Assembly (NCBI RefSeq): GCF_035917335.1
Contig: NZ_CP109067.1
Location: 2,417,001 to 2,481,000, forward strand
DNA: 64,000 bases
Source of the DNA: Micromonospora sp. NBC_01813
GTDB taxonomy: Bacteria > Actinomycetota > Actinomycetes > Mycobacteriales > Micromonosporaceae
Direction of reading: 5' to 3'
Both the position numbers and the translations under genes were made by a program. Shown one piece after another: positions 8,823 to 17,247 of this stretch; positions within the stretch are counted from its first letter, which is position 1, and each line of letters begins with the position of its first letter. The notes under the pieces were generated by a model, which was given only the letters and a program-made list of their open reading frames with translations, had not been told where the DNA came from and made no database searches.

Positions 8823-9569
8823 TCAGGCCGACCCGGCCTCCTGGCGACGGCGCAACGTCCGTACCCAACTCTGCGCCGTGTGTCGGGGCACGGCGTAGTG
8901 CGTGGCGACGGCACCGACGCTGCCCACCCGGTCGAAGACGGCGCCGAGGTCCTGCGGTGCCCGCCGGTAGCTGCGGGCGGTGACCGGTTGCGTGGTACGG
9001 CCGGTGCCGTCGGTGCGCTTCACCGGCGTGGCCTTACGGCCGGCCGCGGGCTGGCGGACGGCCACCATCTTCTGCTGCGCCGTCTTCTGCTGTACGGGTT
9101 TGCGGACGGTCGCCGTCTTCTGCGGCGCGGGCTTGCGGACCGTCGATGCCTTCTGCCGCGCGGGTTTGCGCGTCGTGGCGTCGCGGGTGCGGGCGGGGGT
9201 TGTCCCGCGTACCGCCGCGGTCTTCTTCGCCGCGCGGGCCGCGGCCTCGGGCACCGACGAGTCAGGCGCCGCCGGATGGTCCGCAGTGGAGGTCAGCGCG
9301 ACCGGTGTGGGAAGGGCCTCGATCGCCGGCTCGTCCGGCTCGAACGCCGGCTCGTCCGGTTGGCCGACGATGGACCGGAGCAGTTGCTCGACGTTGACCG
9401 AGGGAAGCTGCCCCGGTGCGAGGCCCGCGCCGGTGCCGGCGCGGACCAGCAGCTCGGTGATCCGGGCGCCAGCGCCGGTCACCTCGACCCGCAACGTCGT
9501 CGTCGCCCGGGATTCATCGTCCGGGGCGATCGTGATGGTGTATGAACTCACCGCTTGTCGAACCTCCAT
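8823..9569 (-). CDS. Lysine/alanine-rich DNA-binding protein with histone H1-like repeats and C-terminal HTH
   Basis: 248 aa. An N-terminal acidic beta-rich domain (SSYTITIAPDDES to about residue 95) is followed by a basic low-complexity region with tandem units of the form RKPAxQKxxTV (about residues 140-195, encoded near 9065-9175). A C-terminal helix-turn-helix-like segment reads VGSVGAVATHYAVPRHTAQS. The repeats resemble the Lys/Pro/Ala tails of bacterial histone H1-like proteins, so a nucleoid-associated role is likely (inference). The ATG at 9569 was chosen; upstream in-frame codons give low-complexity shadow sequence. Terminator follows at 8771-8810. Confidence 0.7.
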   Translation of the reverse strand: MEVRQAVSSYTITIAPDDESRATTTLRVEVTGAGARITELLVRAGTGAGLAPGQLPSVNVEQLLRSIVGQPDEPAFEPDEPAIEALPTPVALTSTADHPAAPDSSVPEAAARAAKKTAAVRGTTPARTRDATTRKPARQKASTVRKPAPQKTATVRKPVQQKTAQQKMVAVRQPAAGRKATPVKRTDGTGRTTQPVTARSYRRAPQDLGAVFDRVGSVGAVATHYAVPRHTAQSWVRTLRRRQEAGSA

Positions 9570-10037
9570 GGCAGCGGACGTCGCACCGGCGCAGGACCCA
9601 GCCCCGTCGAGGTCACCGGCCGCCAAGACGCCTGACGATATCCGCAGCAAAGCTACCCCTTGGTACGGAGAACCACCAAGCAGGCCCTTGCTCCGAAAGG
9701 GACGCTCGTCCCGGCCAGCGGCGGCACCCCCTGGAGCACACACCCGGCCCGCCCCCCTGAGACCCACCCGGCGGTCACCACAGGTACCGCCACGGGTGCC
9801 CGAGTAGCAAAGGAACTTAACATCTATGTAGCTAGATTAAATGTAATCATCGTGGCATGATCAGCCGAAAGTCATCTTTTGCTTTCGATAAGTCACCGCC
9901 CGGCCGGGTTGACCCTGCAGTCAGGTGACGGAACGAGACCGACATGCAGGAGATCGAGTGATCGGCGCGGCACCCCGCACACCATCGTCCAACCTCCCGT
10001 CAGCCGCTGCCACCTTCCCACCCACCGGGACCCGTTG
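9570..10037. other. Intergenic region with an unusually AT-rich core
   Basis: 468 bp upstream of both flanking genes. The segment about 9808-9895 is strikingly AT-rich for this genome (ttaacatctatgtagctaga and following bases) and probably contains divergent promoters; several TANNNT -10-like matches occur, but none has an unambiguous -35 at the right spacing. A TTG-initiated extension of the downstream gene to 9879 is possible but unsupported. Confidence 0.45.
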
Positions 10038-10943
10038 ATGCGAACCGTCGCCACCTCCGCTGGCGAGAACCTGCAAGTCGCCGCCGAACACGGGCGCATC
10101 TGCGCGATCGCCACCACCGGCCAACGCGACCTTGCGGAGTACACCGGCGGCTACCCCGAACTGTTCCCCGCCAAGCCGTTCGATCCGGCCTTCTTCGCCG
10201 CCGTGTCACTGGCATCGGCGTTCAGCGCACCCTGGTGCACCCCGGAACAACTACGGCTGACCAACCGGGCGGCGGTCTGGGTCCGCGCACTGCGCTGGAG
10301 CGTGCACCATCGGGCCGCCAGCGCAGCCGACGTCGAGATCCTCATCGACCGTTGCCGGGCGGTGGCCCACGGGGTGCCAGCCGGAGAGCACGACGAACTC
10401 GGCCGGTTCCTCGGCGACCTTCTCGCGCAGCTCCTGCCGACGCCGGGCTTCGCCGCACGACGCGACGGTTGGCGGGCCGAATTGGAACGGACGCTCAACG
10501 CGATCGGCCGCGAATGGCGGTGGATGTCCGCCGACCGCGCCCGGCCCGGTGCGAGCCGGCCGACACTGCACGAGTACCTCGACAACGCCGACTCCCTGGG
10601 TTCGACGTTCGTGCACCTGACCCACTGGCTTCGCCTCGGCGACGGCTCGGCTCTGGCCCACCTGAACGAACTCATCACGGTCTCCCGGGAGGCACAGCGG
10701 GTCCTGAGGTTGGTCGACGACCTCACCTCCGCCGGACGGGGCGGTGACCGGGGAGACTTCGACGCGTTACTGACCGCAGACCGCAGCACAGTGGAAGAAC
10801 AAGTCGGACATCTGGTCGACCGCTGCCGGGAGCTGCTGCGACCGCTGGAGGTCCGGTGCCCGAACCAGGCCAGCTATCTGGCCCGCCAGCTCGGCTTCAA
10901 CAGCGGATTCCACCGGATCGCCGACCTCTGGGGCAACACGTGA
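10038..10943 (+). CDS. Terpene-synthase-like protein with degenerate metal-binding motifs
   Basis: 301 aa from the ATG at 10038. The alpha-helical layout and segments such as GREWRWMSADR...RPTLHEYLDNADSLGSTF match class I terpene synthases of actinobacteria. However, the position of the aspartate-rich motif reads WSVHHRAAS, with no DDxxD, and the NSE-like stretch reads VDDLTSAGRGGDRGDF, where the usual Asn and Glu are replaced. It may therefore be non-catalytic or use other residues. It overlaps the next gene by 4 nt (GTGA), so the two are translationally coupled. It sits upstream of a conservon-type GTPase. Confidence 0.65.
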   Translation: MRTVATSAGENLQVAAEHGRICAIATTGQRDLAEYTGGYPELFPAKPFDPAFFAAVSLASAFSAPWCTPEQLRLTNRAAVWVRALRWSVHHRAASAADVEILIDRCRAVAHGVPAGEHDELGRFLGDLLAQLLPTPGFAARRDGWRAELERTLNAIGREWRWMSADRARPGASRPTLHEYLDNADSLGSTFVHLTHWLRLGDGSALAHLNELITVSREAQRVLRLVDDLTSAGRGGDRGDFDALLTADRSTVEEQVGHLVDRCRELLRPLEVRCPNQASYLARQLGFNSGFHRIADLWGNT

Positions 10944-11977
10944 CCGTCACCGAAGGCTGGACCCGCTCAGCGGTCCAGGCAGCGGACACCCGCCGGGCCG
11001 GGCCAGCGGACACCGGCGCCGCCGGGCCAGCGGCCCAGCCGCCGAGCCGTTGGAGACAGTCCGCGCAGAAACTCACCGACGAACTCAGCGGTCGGCACCG
11101 GAGCGGCCCCCTCGTGGCACGGGCGGACCCTGCCACCACCACCGTCCTCGAGCAGGCCTCGGTCCTGGCGACCCTGCTGCGGGCGGACATCTCGCTCCTG
11201 GTAGCCCCGGAACTGATCGACTCCCTGCGGGCCGCGCTCGCACCGGCGGTAGCCGCCCCCGCATCGGCACAGCGGACCGACACCATCGCACTGGTGATCC
11301 ACACACTGGCACTGCTCGGCCAGCCGACCGACCCGGGCGTACTACTCGACCTCGGTGACGGCGGCGCCGTCACCGCCCCGACCGGGCACGACACGCCCGT
11401 CACCGCCGCCCGCCTGCTCGACGCCCTCGGCGCGGCCGGCGACGGAAGGCGCTACTACGAGGTGACCGCTGCCCGCGGCAGGATCAGCACCTGGCTCTGC
11501 GACCGGCAACGACCGGACGGATCCTGGCACGACCGACGACACAGCTCACCGCACTTCACGACCGCCGTCTGCGCCCTCGCCCTGCACGACGCCGGAGTCG
11601 GCGCGCGGGCCTCGGCCGCGGTGCTACGGGCAGTCGACTGGGTGTTGCGCACCCAGCATCCCGGCGGGGCATGGGGGCTGCGGTACGGCACCACCGAGGA
11701 GACCGCCTCCGCGTTGCTGGTGCTGCTGGCGACGACCGACCCGCCAAGCGCCAGAATGTCCCGGTCCGCCGGCCACGGAGCCGCTCACCTCACGCCGGCC
11801 ACCGACGACCTGTCAGCCCAAGACCGGCAGAACGGCACTGGCACCGGCACTGGCACTGGCACTGGCAACCACACGCCGCGACCCGCGCCGCTGCCGGCGG
11901 CAGCACAGGCCAGCATCGTCGCCGCCGGACATCTCGCCCAGAAGATGGCGGTGAACGGCGTCATCGGGCACGGCTGA
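10940..11977 (+). CDS. Terpene cyclase/prenyltransferase-repeat protein (single beta-domain-like)
   Basis: 345 aa from a GTG overlapping the previous stop. The central part (about residues 165-270) contains QW/PFTB-type repeats: CDRQRPDGSWHD and RTQHPGGAWGLR followed by EETASALLVLL, as in squalene/diterpene class II cyclases. It is much shorter than known class II cyclases (about 500 aa or more) and I see no DxDD motif. The C-terminus has a (GT)n tract encoded by tandem ggcact hexamers (about 11833-11866). It may act with the terpene-synthase-like partner or be regulatory. Confidence 0.6.
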   Translation: MTVTEGWTRSAVQAADTRRAGPADTGAAGPAAQPPSRWRQSAQKLTDELSGRHRSGPLVARADPATTTVLEQASVLATLLRADISLLVAPELIDSLRAALAPAVAAPASAQRTDTIALVIHTLALLGQPTDPGVLLDLGDGGAVTAPTGHDTPVTAARLLDALGAAGDGRRYYEVTAARGRISTWLCDRQRPDGSWHDRRHSSPHFTTAVCALALHDAGVGARASAAVLRAVDWVLRTQHPGGAWGLRYGTTEETASALLVLLATTDPPSARMSRSAGHGAAHLTPATDDLSAQDRQNGTGTGTGTGTGNHTPRPAPLPAAAQASIVAAGHLAQKMAVNGVIGHG

Positions 11978-11981
11978 ACCG

Positions 11982-12128
11982 GACCCGGAGCACCTGGCTA
12001 TCCTTTGTCACTGCCACGTACCGTTGTCGGTGGCTCAGACGGCCGCTTTCCCGGATCTGCCGCTGGGCACCGTCCGGGTGATGCTCGGTGACCCGCTCGA
12101 GCAGGCGATGGTGCAAGTGTGGGATCCC
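11982..12128 (+). pseudogene. Remnant of a DUF742 (CvnC-type) protein
   Basis: The frame reads DPEHLAILCHCHVPLSVAQT then PDLPLGTVRVMLGD and AMVQVWDP, which matches the C-terminal winged-helix-like part of DUF742 proteins (consensus sVaevA-hL-lPlgvvrVLlgDL--glV-V). The N-terminal half and a credible start codon are missing. The fragment is in frame with the GTPase that follows at 12177, whereas a complete cvnC gene normally precedes cvnD as a separate gene. Assigned from remembered family consensus, so moderately confident. Confidence 0.6.
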
Positions 12129-12176
12129 CGTCGGCGTCGACCGGACCTGACGACAGCGTGTTCGAGGCGGTCAACA

Positions 12177-12776
12177 ATGGATTACGAGCACCTTGACCCG
12201 TCAGCTTCCGAGACGGTCGCGCCGATCGGAGTGAAGGTCCTCGTCGCCGGTGGTTTCGGCGTCGGCAAGAGCACCCTCGTCGGCGCGGTGAGCGAGACCG
12301 GGCCGCTGCGCACCGAGGAACTGCTCACCGAGGTCGGGGTCGGTGTCGACGACGTCACCGGCGTCGAGACGAAGACCACCACCACCGTGGTGATGGACTT
12401 CGGCCGGATCACGCTCGGAAAGGAGCTGGTGCTCTACGTCTTCGGCACCCCGGGACAACAGCGTTTCCTGTTCGTCTGGGACGAACTCGCCGTCGGCGCC
12501 CTCGGCGCGGTGGTACTCGCCGACACCCGGCGCCTGGCCGACTGTTTCCCCTCGATCGACTACTTCGAACGGCGCGGCATGCCGTTCATCGTCGCCGTCA
12601 ACTGCTTCGACGGCGTCCCGCCACACACGATGCCCGACGTTCGCCGAGCCCTGAACATCGCACCGCAGGTGCCGGTGATGCTCTGTGACGCCCGGCAACG
12701 GCGCTCCGGCACCGAGGTCCTCATCACATTGCTCGAACACGCCCATGGGCAGCTGCGCCGGCCGGCCACCGTCTGA
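12177..12776 (+). CDS. Conservon-type small GTPase (CvnD-like)
   Basis: 199 aa. G1/P-loop GGFGVGKST near residue 25, a switch region rich in Thr (ETKTTTTVVMDFG), G3 replaced by FGTPGQQRF and G4 as NCFDG. This is the ATP/GTP-binding protein that in Streptomyces conservons partners with a sensor-kinase-like CvnA, a roadblock CvnB and a DUF742 CvnC. Here CvnA and CvnB are absent and only a DUF742 remnant precedes it; the upstream genes are terpene-cyclase-like. Start MDYEHLDP is typical for the family. Confidence 0.85.
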   Translation: MDYEHLDPSASETVAPIGVKVLVAGGFGVGKSTLVGAVSETGPLRTEELLTEVGVGVDDVTGVETKTTTTVVMDFGRITLGKELVLYVFGTPGQQRFLFVWDELAVGALGAVVLADTRRLADCFPSIDYFERRGMPFIVAVNCFDGVPPHTMPDVRRALNIAPQVPVMLCDARQRRSGTEVLITLLEHAHGQLRRPATV

Positions 12777-12897
12777 GAGCCGACCTCCGGCACCGGTGCC
12801 CGGGACTTCTGGCCCTGACCCGGCCGGCCGCGATCCCCTGATGATTGAGGTGCCGGAAGGACCGCAACAGGCACCGGCAGACAGGGGAGGGATCGAG

Positions 12898-13452
12898 ATG
12901 ACACGCACTACTCACCCGACGTCCGCCACGGTCGGCGGGCTGGAGCGGCAGAGCACGATGACGACGGCTGGACGGTTCGGTACGGCCGTCTGGGCAGTGA
13001 CCAGGGTGGCCCTGGGCTTCGTCTTCCTCTGGGCGTTCCTCGACAAGCTCTTCGGCCTGGGCAAGGCGACCCCGAGCGAGCGCGCCTGGATCAACGGCGG
13101 GTCGCCGACGACCGGCTTTCTCAGCAACGTCGAAGGACCGTTCAGCGGATTCTTCGGCGGCCTGGCCGGCCAGGCCTGGGCGGACTGGTTGTTCATGGCC
13201 GGGCTGCTCGGCATCGGTGTCGCGCTGATCCTCGGAATCGGAATGTGGATCGCGGCGATCTCCGGCACGCTGCTGCTGACTCTGATGTGGCTGGCCGCAC
13301 TGCCGCTCGCGAACAACCCGTTCCTCGACGACCACCTGGTGTACGGCCTGGTGCTACTCGGCCTGGCGGCCACCGGCGCCGGCCTGCGCTACAGCCTCGC
13401 CGGCTGGTGGCACAGCCTGCCGATCGTCCGACAGAACGGCTGGTTGGCCTGA
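12898..13452 (+). CDS. DoxX-family integral membrane protein
   Basis: 184 aa with four predicted transmembrane segments (AVWAVTRVALGFVFLWAFLD; WADWLFMAGLLGIGVALILG; MWIAAISGTLLLTLMWLAAL; HLVYGLVLLGLAATGAGL). The pattern fits DoxX/thiosulfate:quinone oxidoreductase small-subunit-like proteins; the exact activity is unknown. The ATG at 12898 has GGGAGGG upstream. Followed by a strong terminator. Confidence 0.8.
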   Translation: MTRTTHPTSATVGGLERQSTMTTAGRFGTAVWAVTRVALGFVFLWAFLDKLFGLGKATPSERAWINGGSPTTGFLSNVEGPFSGFFGGLAGQAWADWLFMAGLLGIGVALILGIGMWIAAISGTLLLTLMWLAALPLANNPFLDDHLVYGLVLLGLAATGAGLRYSLAGWWHSLPIVRQNGWLA

Positions 13453-13478
13453 CGAACGACCGCTCCACCAGCCCGAAT

Positions 13479-13507
13479 CGGCCCCGCTGACCTGGTCAGC
13501 GGGGCCG
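13479..13507 (+). terminator. Hairpin terminator after the DoxX-like gene
   Basis: Perfect 14-bp arms CGGCCCCGCTGACC / GGTCAGCGGGGCCG separated by a single base, 26 nt after the stop. Confidence 0.8.
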
Positions 13508-13993
13508 ACTGGTCTTTCGCCTGCGTGGTCTTGGCCTGGGTGGTCTTGGCCTGGGTGTGACGCACATGAGCGCCGGCCCCGGCTTACGCCGAGACCGGCA
13601 CCCACGTCCATCAAACGGCAGTTGCAGAGCATCCGAACCGGACGCTCACCGCTCACGGCGGCCGTCGCCTGAACCAGGCGATCATCACTGCACCTCTATG
13701 CTAGAGGCGGGCTGTCCGTTCGGTAATGGAATGTGGGGCATCCCACGTCGGCGCCCTCCGGCCGGCCCGCGCCGGACGATCAGGGTACGGCAGGTTCTCG
13801 CGCATTGACGCACCCGACACCACGATTGACTCCTTCGACCGGCCCTGGCCTGCCGCAAATGTGCCGGGAAGGAGATCCGGGCCGGGTCTGCGCCGCCCGC
13901 TGGCCACTGACAATGACCGAAGTGTTGCGGAATGGCACGCCAATGCGTCAGACTCAATTCCGAACACGGCCGTATCCCGAGGAGTGAGCATCT
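13508..13993. other. Intergenic region upstream of lsr2, with a 15-bp tandem repeat
   Basis: No protein gene is supported. A 15-bp unit (tggtcttggcctggg) is duplicated at 13526-13540 and 13541-13555. The region 13700-13990 has mixed composition and presumably contains the lsr2 promoter, but I could not fix -35/-10 boxes. AGGAGTGAG just before 13994 is the ribosome-binding site. Confidence 0.45.
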
Positions 13994-14338
13994 GTGGCCA
14001 AGAAAGTTATTACTCTCCTGACCGACGACCTTGACGGCAGCGAGGCCGATCGGACGGTGGAGTTCTCGCTGGACGGTGTCAGTTACACCATTGATCTGTC
14101 CGAGAAGAACGCCGGCAAGCTGCGGAAAGCCCTGGACGCGTACATCGCTGCCGGCTCCAGGGTCAGCCGCAGCACCGCAGCCGGACGAGGCGGCCGGGCC
14201 AGCTTCACCGCCCCGCCCGCCCGCTCCGACCGCGAGCAGAACCGGGCCATCCGCGAATGGGCCGCCAAGAACGGCTTCGCGGTCTCCGAACGAGGCCGCA
14301 TCCCGGCGAACGTGATCACCGCCTACCACAAGGGCTGA
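13994..14338 (+). CDS. lsr2: Lsr2 nucleoid-associated protein
   Basis: 114 aa. Xenogeneic-silencer protein that bridges AT-rich DNA. The N-terminal dimerisation domain ([20 protein letters not shown], then [19 protein letters not shown]) and a C-terminal DNA-binding domain ([20 protein letters not shown]) are both intact. The AT-hook-like RGR is present at [11 protein letters not shown] start with AGGAG 9 nt upstream. Monocistronic, convergent with the gene at 14576-15481 across a hairpin at 14533-14564. Confidence 0.95.
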   Translation: MAKKVITLLTDDLDGSEADRTVEFSLDGVSYTIDLSEKNAGKLRKALDAYIAAGSRVSRSTAAGRGGRASFTAPPARSDREQNRAIREWAAKNGFAVSERGRIPANVITAYHKG

Positions 14339-14532
14339 GCGCACCGTCGGGCACATTCCCGAGTACAGGTGCAGACAAGGTTCCACCCGGACAGGTATCG
14401 GCGCCGGCGGCACGGCCGGGCCAAATGCGGCCCGGCGGCAGGGCGGATCATCCGCCGGCGCCAACCGACCCGAACGAGTGCCACTGCCCTGAGGATCCGC
14501 AGGTCACGCGGACCATAGGATCCGGCTGGGCG

Positions 14533-14564
14533 GATCGTGGCGGACCGGATAGGCCGCCACGATC
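14533..14564. terminator. Bidirectional hairpin terminator
   Basis: Arms GATCGTGGCGG / CCGCCACGATC, 11 bp, 10-nt loop, between convergent lsr2 and the DUF2726-like gene. Confidence 0.75.
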
Positions 14565-14575
14565 ACCTGGTCCAA

Positions 14576-15481
14576 TCAGCTGAACGACACATGATCGAAC
14601 GCGAAAACGCCGCTCATCTCGGCGCGACGTGATCGCAACACGCCAAGCTCGTCGTTCAGGTCACGACGCTGGCGCAACTGCGGCTCGTCCACCTCAAGCG
14701 TCTTCAACCACTCGCCCACCCCGGCTGCGGCAAGATCCTCAGCGAATCGCTCGGGAGCTATCCCGCACTCCAGCCGATGCGGCCAGATCCGCACCCGCTC
14801 GAACAAGAATTGGCCGTCGCGGACCGCCAGCCACGCCCATCCCTCGGCGGAACCGTCCTTCCACCGTACGTGCAGGCTACGCAGCAGCGGATCGGTCAAC
14901 TGCCGGCTGACGAAGGCTTCCACCGCCCGGGTCCGGGCAACCGCGCCCAGATCATTGACATACCCGGTACGACCGTCCGGGAGCCGACCGATGATGTCCC
15001 GGTAGCTGACCGACCCAGCGGTTTCCGGAGCGGAATCCCCGCCACCGATCTGCTGGAAGGTTCGCGCGTCGAGGAGATACTCGACCACCCGCCGACCGGA
15101 ACTGGCCGTGGACAGGGCTCCTGACTCGATCCGCAGCAACTCCAGGCCGACCGCCTCGCACACCGCGTCCGTCATCCGCTCGTCCCGCAGCTGCTGCGGC
15201 GACCGTGCGGCCGGATCGACGAACACGACAACGAACGCCGGATGATAATCCGCCACGCCACACACCACGAAGTCCAGTCGGGACCGGGTCGCGACACTCC
15301 ACTGGCGGGTCGTCACCCCTGGTGGACGCCCAGCCAGCACCTGCCCGAGCCGCCTGTCCGGTTGGATGACCCACCCGGCACGCTCGAACAGCTCACCACG
15401 TTGCCGGCCCGCGGCATGCTCCGTGGAGCTGAGGACCGGGCGCAGCCAGGTCTGCCGGGTGCCGTCGTCGTTCGTCAACAT
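14576..15481 (-). CDS. DUF2726-like (PDDEXK-fold candidate) hypothetical protein
   Basis: 301 aa. Residues about 30-135 resemble DUF2726: VIQPDRRLGQVL, LDFVVC, FVVVFVDPAAR, DERMTDAVCEAVGLELLRI. The spacing of acidic and basic residues (DFVV...VVVFVD) fits a Vsr/PDDEXK-like nuclease fold, though the usual Glu/Lys of the motif is altered (FVVVFVD). The C-terminal half is unassigned. Function unknown. ATG at 15481. Confidence 0.65.
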   Translation of the reverse strand: MLTNDDGTRQTWLRPVLSSTEHAAGRQRGELFERAGWVIQPDRRLGQVLAGRPPGVTTRQWSVATRSRLDFVVCGVADYHPAFVVVFVDPAARSPQQLRDERMTDAVCEAVGLELLRIESGALSTASSGRRVVEYLLDARTFQQIGGGDSAPETAGSVSYRDIIGRLPDGRTGYVNDLGAVARTRAVEAFVSRQLTDPLLRSLHVRWKDGSAEGWAWLAVRDGQFLFERVRIWPHRLECGIAPERFAEDLAAAGVGEWLKTLEVDEPQLRQRRDLNDELGVLRSRRAEMSGVFAFDHVSFS

Positions 15482-15560
15482 CTGTCCACCACGTCGCTGT
15501 CCACCGCACCGCGCCGAGATCGGCGATGCTGGACCATGCTAGTGGTCAGCCCGCGCCAGA

Positions 15561-15806
15561 TCAGCGACGACGCGACGTCTGCTGCCCCGGAAGCAGTCGC
15601 AGTGCCAGCTCCGGGCAGTTGGCGACGGCACGGTCGGCGTGCCGGCGCAGCTCCTGCGGCACGATCGGCTCCCGGCTGCCGTCCCGGGAGACCGGAAAGC
15701 CCCAGTCGTCCCGGGTCAGCAGCTCCGGCAGGAACTCGATGCAGAGCCCCCGACCGTCGCAGCGGGCCCAGTCGATCTGCAGCCGCGCACCGTCCGGATC
15801 GTTCAC
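15561..15806 (-). CDS. Small 3Fe-4S-type ferredoxin
   Basis: 81 aa. Soluble electron carrier with RCDGRGLCIEFLPEL and ANCPELALRL, giving Cx5C...C, the three-cysteine pattern of actinobacterial 3Fe-4S ferredoxins. GTG start 13 nt after the stop of the ferric-reductase-like gene, so it is the last gene of the operon 18546-15561. It may receive or donate electrons to the membrane protein encoded upstream. Confidence 0.85.
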   Translation of the reverse strand: MNDPDGARLQIDWARCDGRGLCIEFLPELLTRDDWGFPVSRDGSREPIVPQELRRHADRAVANCPELALRLLPGQQTSRRR

Positions 15807-15819
15807 CTGTCGTCACTCC

Positions 15820-17247
15820 CTAACGGCGCCACCCTGAGGAGACCGCTTGCGAGTCATCACGATAGCCGCTGGGTTCGTCGAAGCGTCGGTGGTCACCCCC
15901 GTCGGGCCATGACTGCGCGCCCGCATCGGCCGACGGCACACCGTAGGGATCAGCCGGATACGCCGGCTGGGCGTACCCGTCACCAGGATCAGCGGCCGGG
16001 TAGCCGTCCCCGCCGCCGTACATGGCGACGTACTCGGCGGCCGGTTGGTACCGGTCCTCCTCCGACCAGGCCGGTACGACCACCGGCGCCGCGGCGGAGT
16101 AGGCCGGCCCGCCGTCGTCCGACCAGCCACGGTAGTCCGGCTGCGTCGCGTAGCCCGGCTGGCCGCCGTAACCCGGCTGCCCAGAGTAGTCGGGCTGGCC
16201 GGAGTAACCCGGCTGGCCGGAGTAGTCGGGCTGCCCGCCGTAGTAGGGCTGGTCTGCGGCGTACCGGCCGCCGACGTACGCCGGTTGGTCGGACGGATAG
16301 GTCTGCTCGGCGGGGACCACAGGGGACGGCTCCTCGACCGCGCCGGCCGGCTCCGCCGGCTGATAGCCGGCCGCCGGCTTGCGGTACATGTCCAACAGAC
16401 TCGGGCTCGTCGCATAGCTGGACTGCTGTGTCGTCGCCGGGGCGGCGTCGTACCCACGCCCAGCCGGAGCCCTTCCGTAGCCGCCTGGCACCGGTCCGGC
16501 GTCGTACCCGTCGGGCACCGGGGCCGGGTACCCGCCCGCGACCGGTGCCGCCGGGTAGGACCAGTCCCGCTCGGGGCGTACCCCGATGTCACCCGCCGTG
16601 TCCCACGCCCGACCCGGCGCCGCCGCGCCGTCGGCCGCCACCGCCGGCCGCTGCGTCGTACCGTCGAGGTTCCCCGGCGGTCGACCGCGCCGCGACCCTC
16701 CGTCGGCGGTCTGGCGGGGCCGAGGCCGCAGCCACAGCATCACCCGCCACCCGAGCGCGGCGAGCACCGCGAGCAGGCAGGCGGCGGCGACCGCCAACAT
16801 CCAGACCTCACCGGCATCGGTACCGGTGCCGATCGAGTGACCGAACGCCGCCGGCCAGGAGGCGTACGCCAGCCAGTGCAGCGCCCGCCACAGCCGGATC
16901 CCGGTGTACCGGCGCAGCAGGCTGGTCACCACCAGAATCAGCATCACGTCGCTGGCCAGCGTGCCCAGGCCCATGTACAGCGGCCGGTACTCGGCGCCGA
17001 ACGGAACGAACAGGTCGTACACCCGCAGTTTGGCGTACGGGTCGAACAACAGCGTGACGATGTGCACGACGAGCAACGCGATCGCCAGCAGCGCCGCGTT
17101 GCGGTGCACCAGGTTGACCGCGAACCGGGGCAGGCCGAACGCCGGCTGCCCGGACCGGCTGCCCACACCGAGCACCACCACCACCGACAACAGGATGAGC
17201 GCCATCACCCCGGTACCGCGCGCGACGAACCACCCAGCTTCCGTCAC
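15820..17247 (-). CDS. Ferric-reductase-like transmembrane protein with long PGY-rich tail
   Basis: 475 aa. The first 200 residues carry about six transmembrane helices with histidines placed as in YedZ/ferric-reductase-like heme b domains (LVHRNAALLAIALLVVHI, RALHWLAYASW, FGHSIGTG). The remaining part is a disordered Pro/Gly/Tyr-rich tail with tandem GQPDYSGQPGYS-type units (encoded about 16140-16250). The GTG start overlaps the stop of the ApbE gene (GTGA). Predicted to move electrons across the membrane, to or from a flavin installed by ApbE (inference). Confidence 0.85.
   Translation of the reverse strand: MTEAGWFVARGTGVMALILLSVVVVLGVGSRSGQPAFGLPRFAVNLVHRNAALLAIALLVVHIVTLLFDPYAKLRVYDLFVPFGAEYRPLYMGLGTLASDVMLILVVTSLLRRYTGIRLWRALHWLAYASWPAAFGHSIGTGTDAGEVWMLAVAAACLLAVLAALGWRVMLWLRPRPRQTADGGSRRGRPPGNLDGTTQRPAVAADGAAAPGRAWDTAGDIGVRPERDWSYPAAPVAGGYPAPVPDGYDAGPVPGGYGRAPAGRGYDAAPATTQQSSYATSPSLLDMYRKPAAGYQPAEPAGAVEEPSPVVPAEQTYPSDQPAYVGGRYAADQPYYGGQPDYSGQPGYSGQPDYSGQPGYGGQPGYATQPDYRGWSDDGGPAYSAAAPVVVPAWSEEDRYQPAAEYVAMYGGGDGYPAADPGDGYAQPAYPADPYGVPSADAGAQSWPDGGDHRRFDEPSGYRDDSQAVSSGWRR

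Noticed and set aside
6240-9545. Plus-strand ORF of 1101 aa
   Set aside because: Antisense of the sulfatase-like and nucleoid-like genes; typical high-GC mirror ORF.
13685-14464. Minus-strand ORF of 259 aa across lsr2
   Set aside because: Antisense to lsr2, whose product is unmistakable; no domain in the minus translation.
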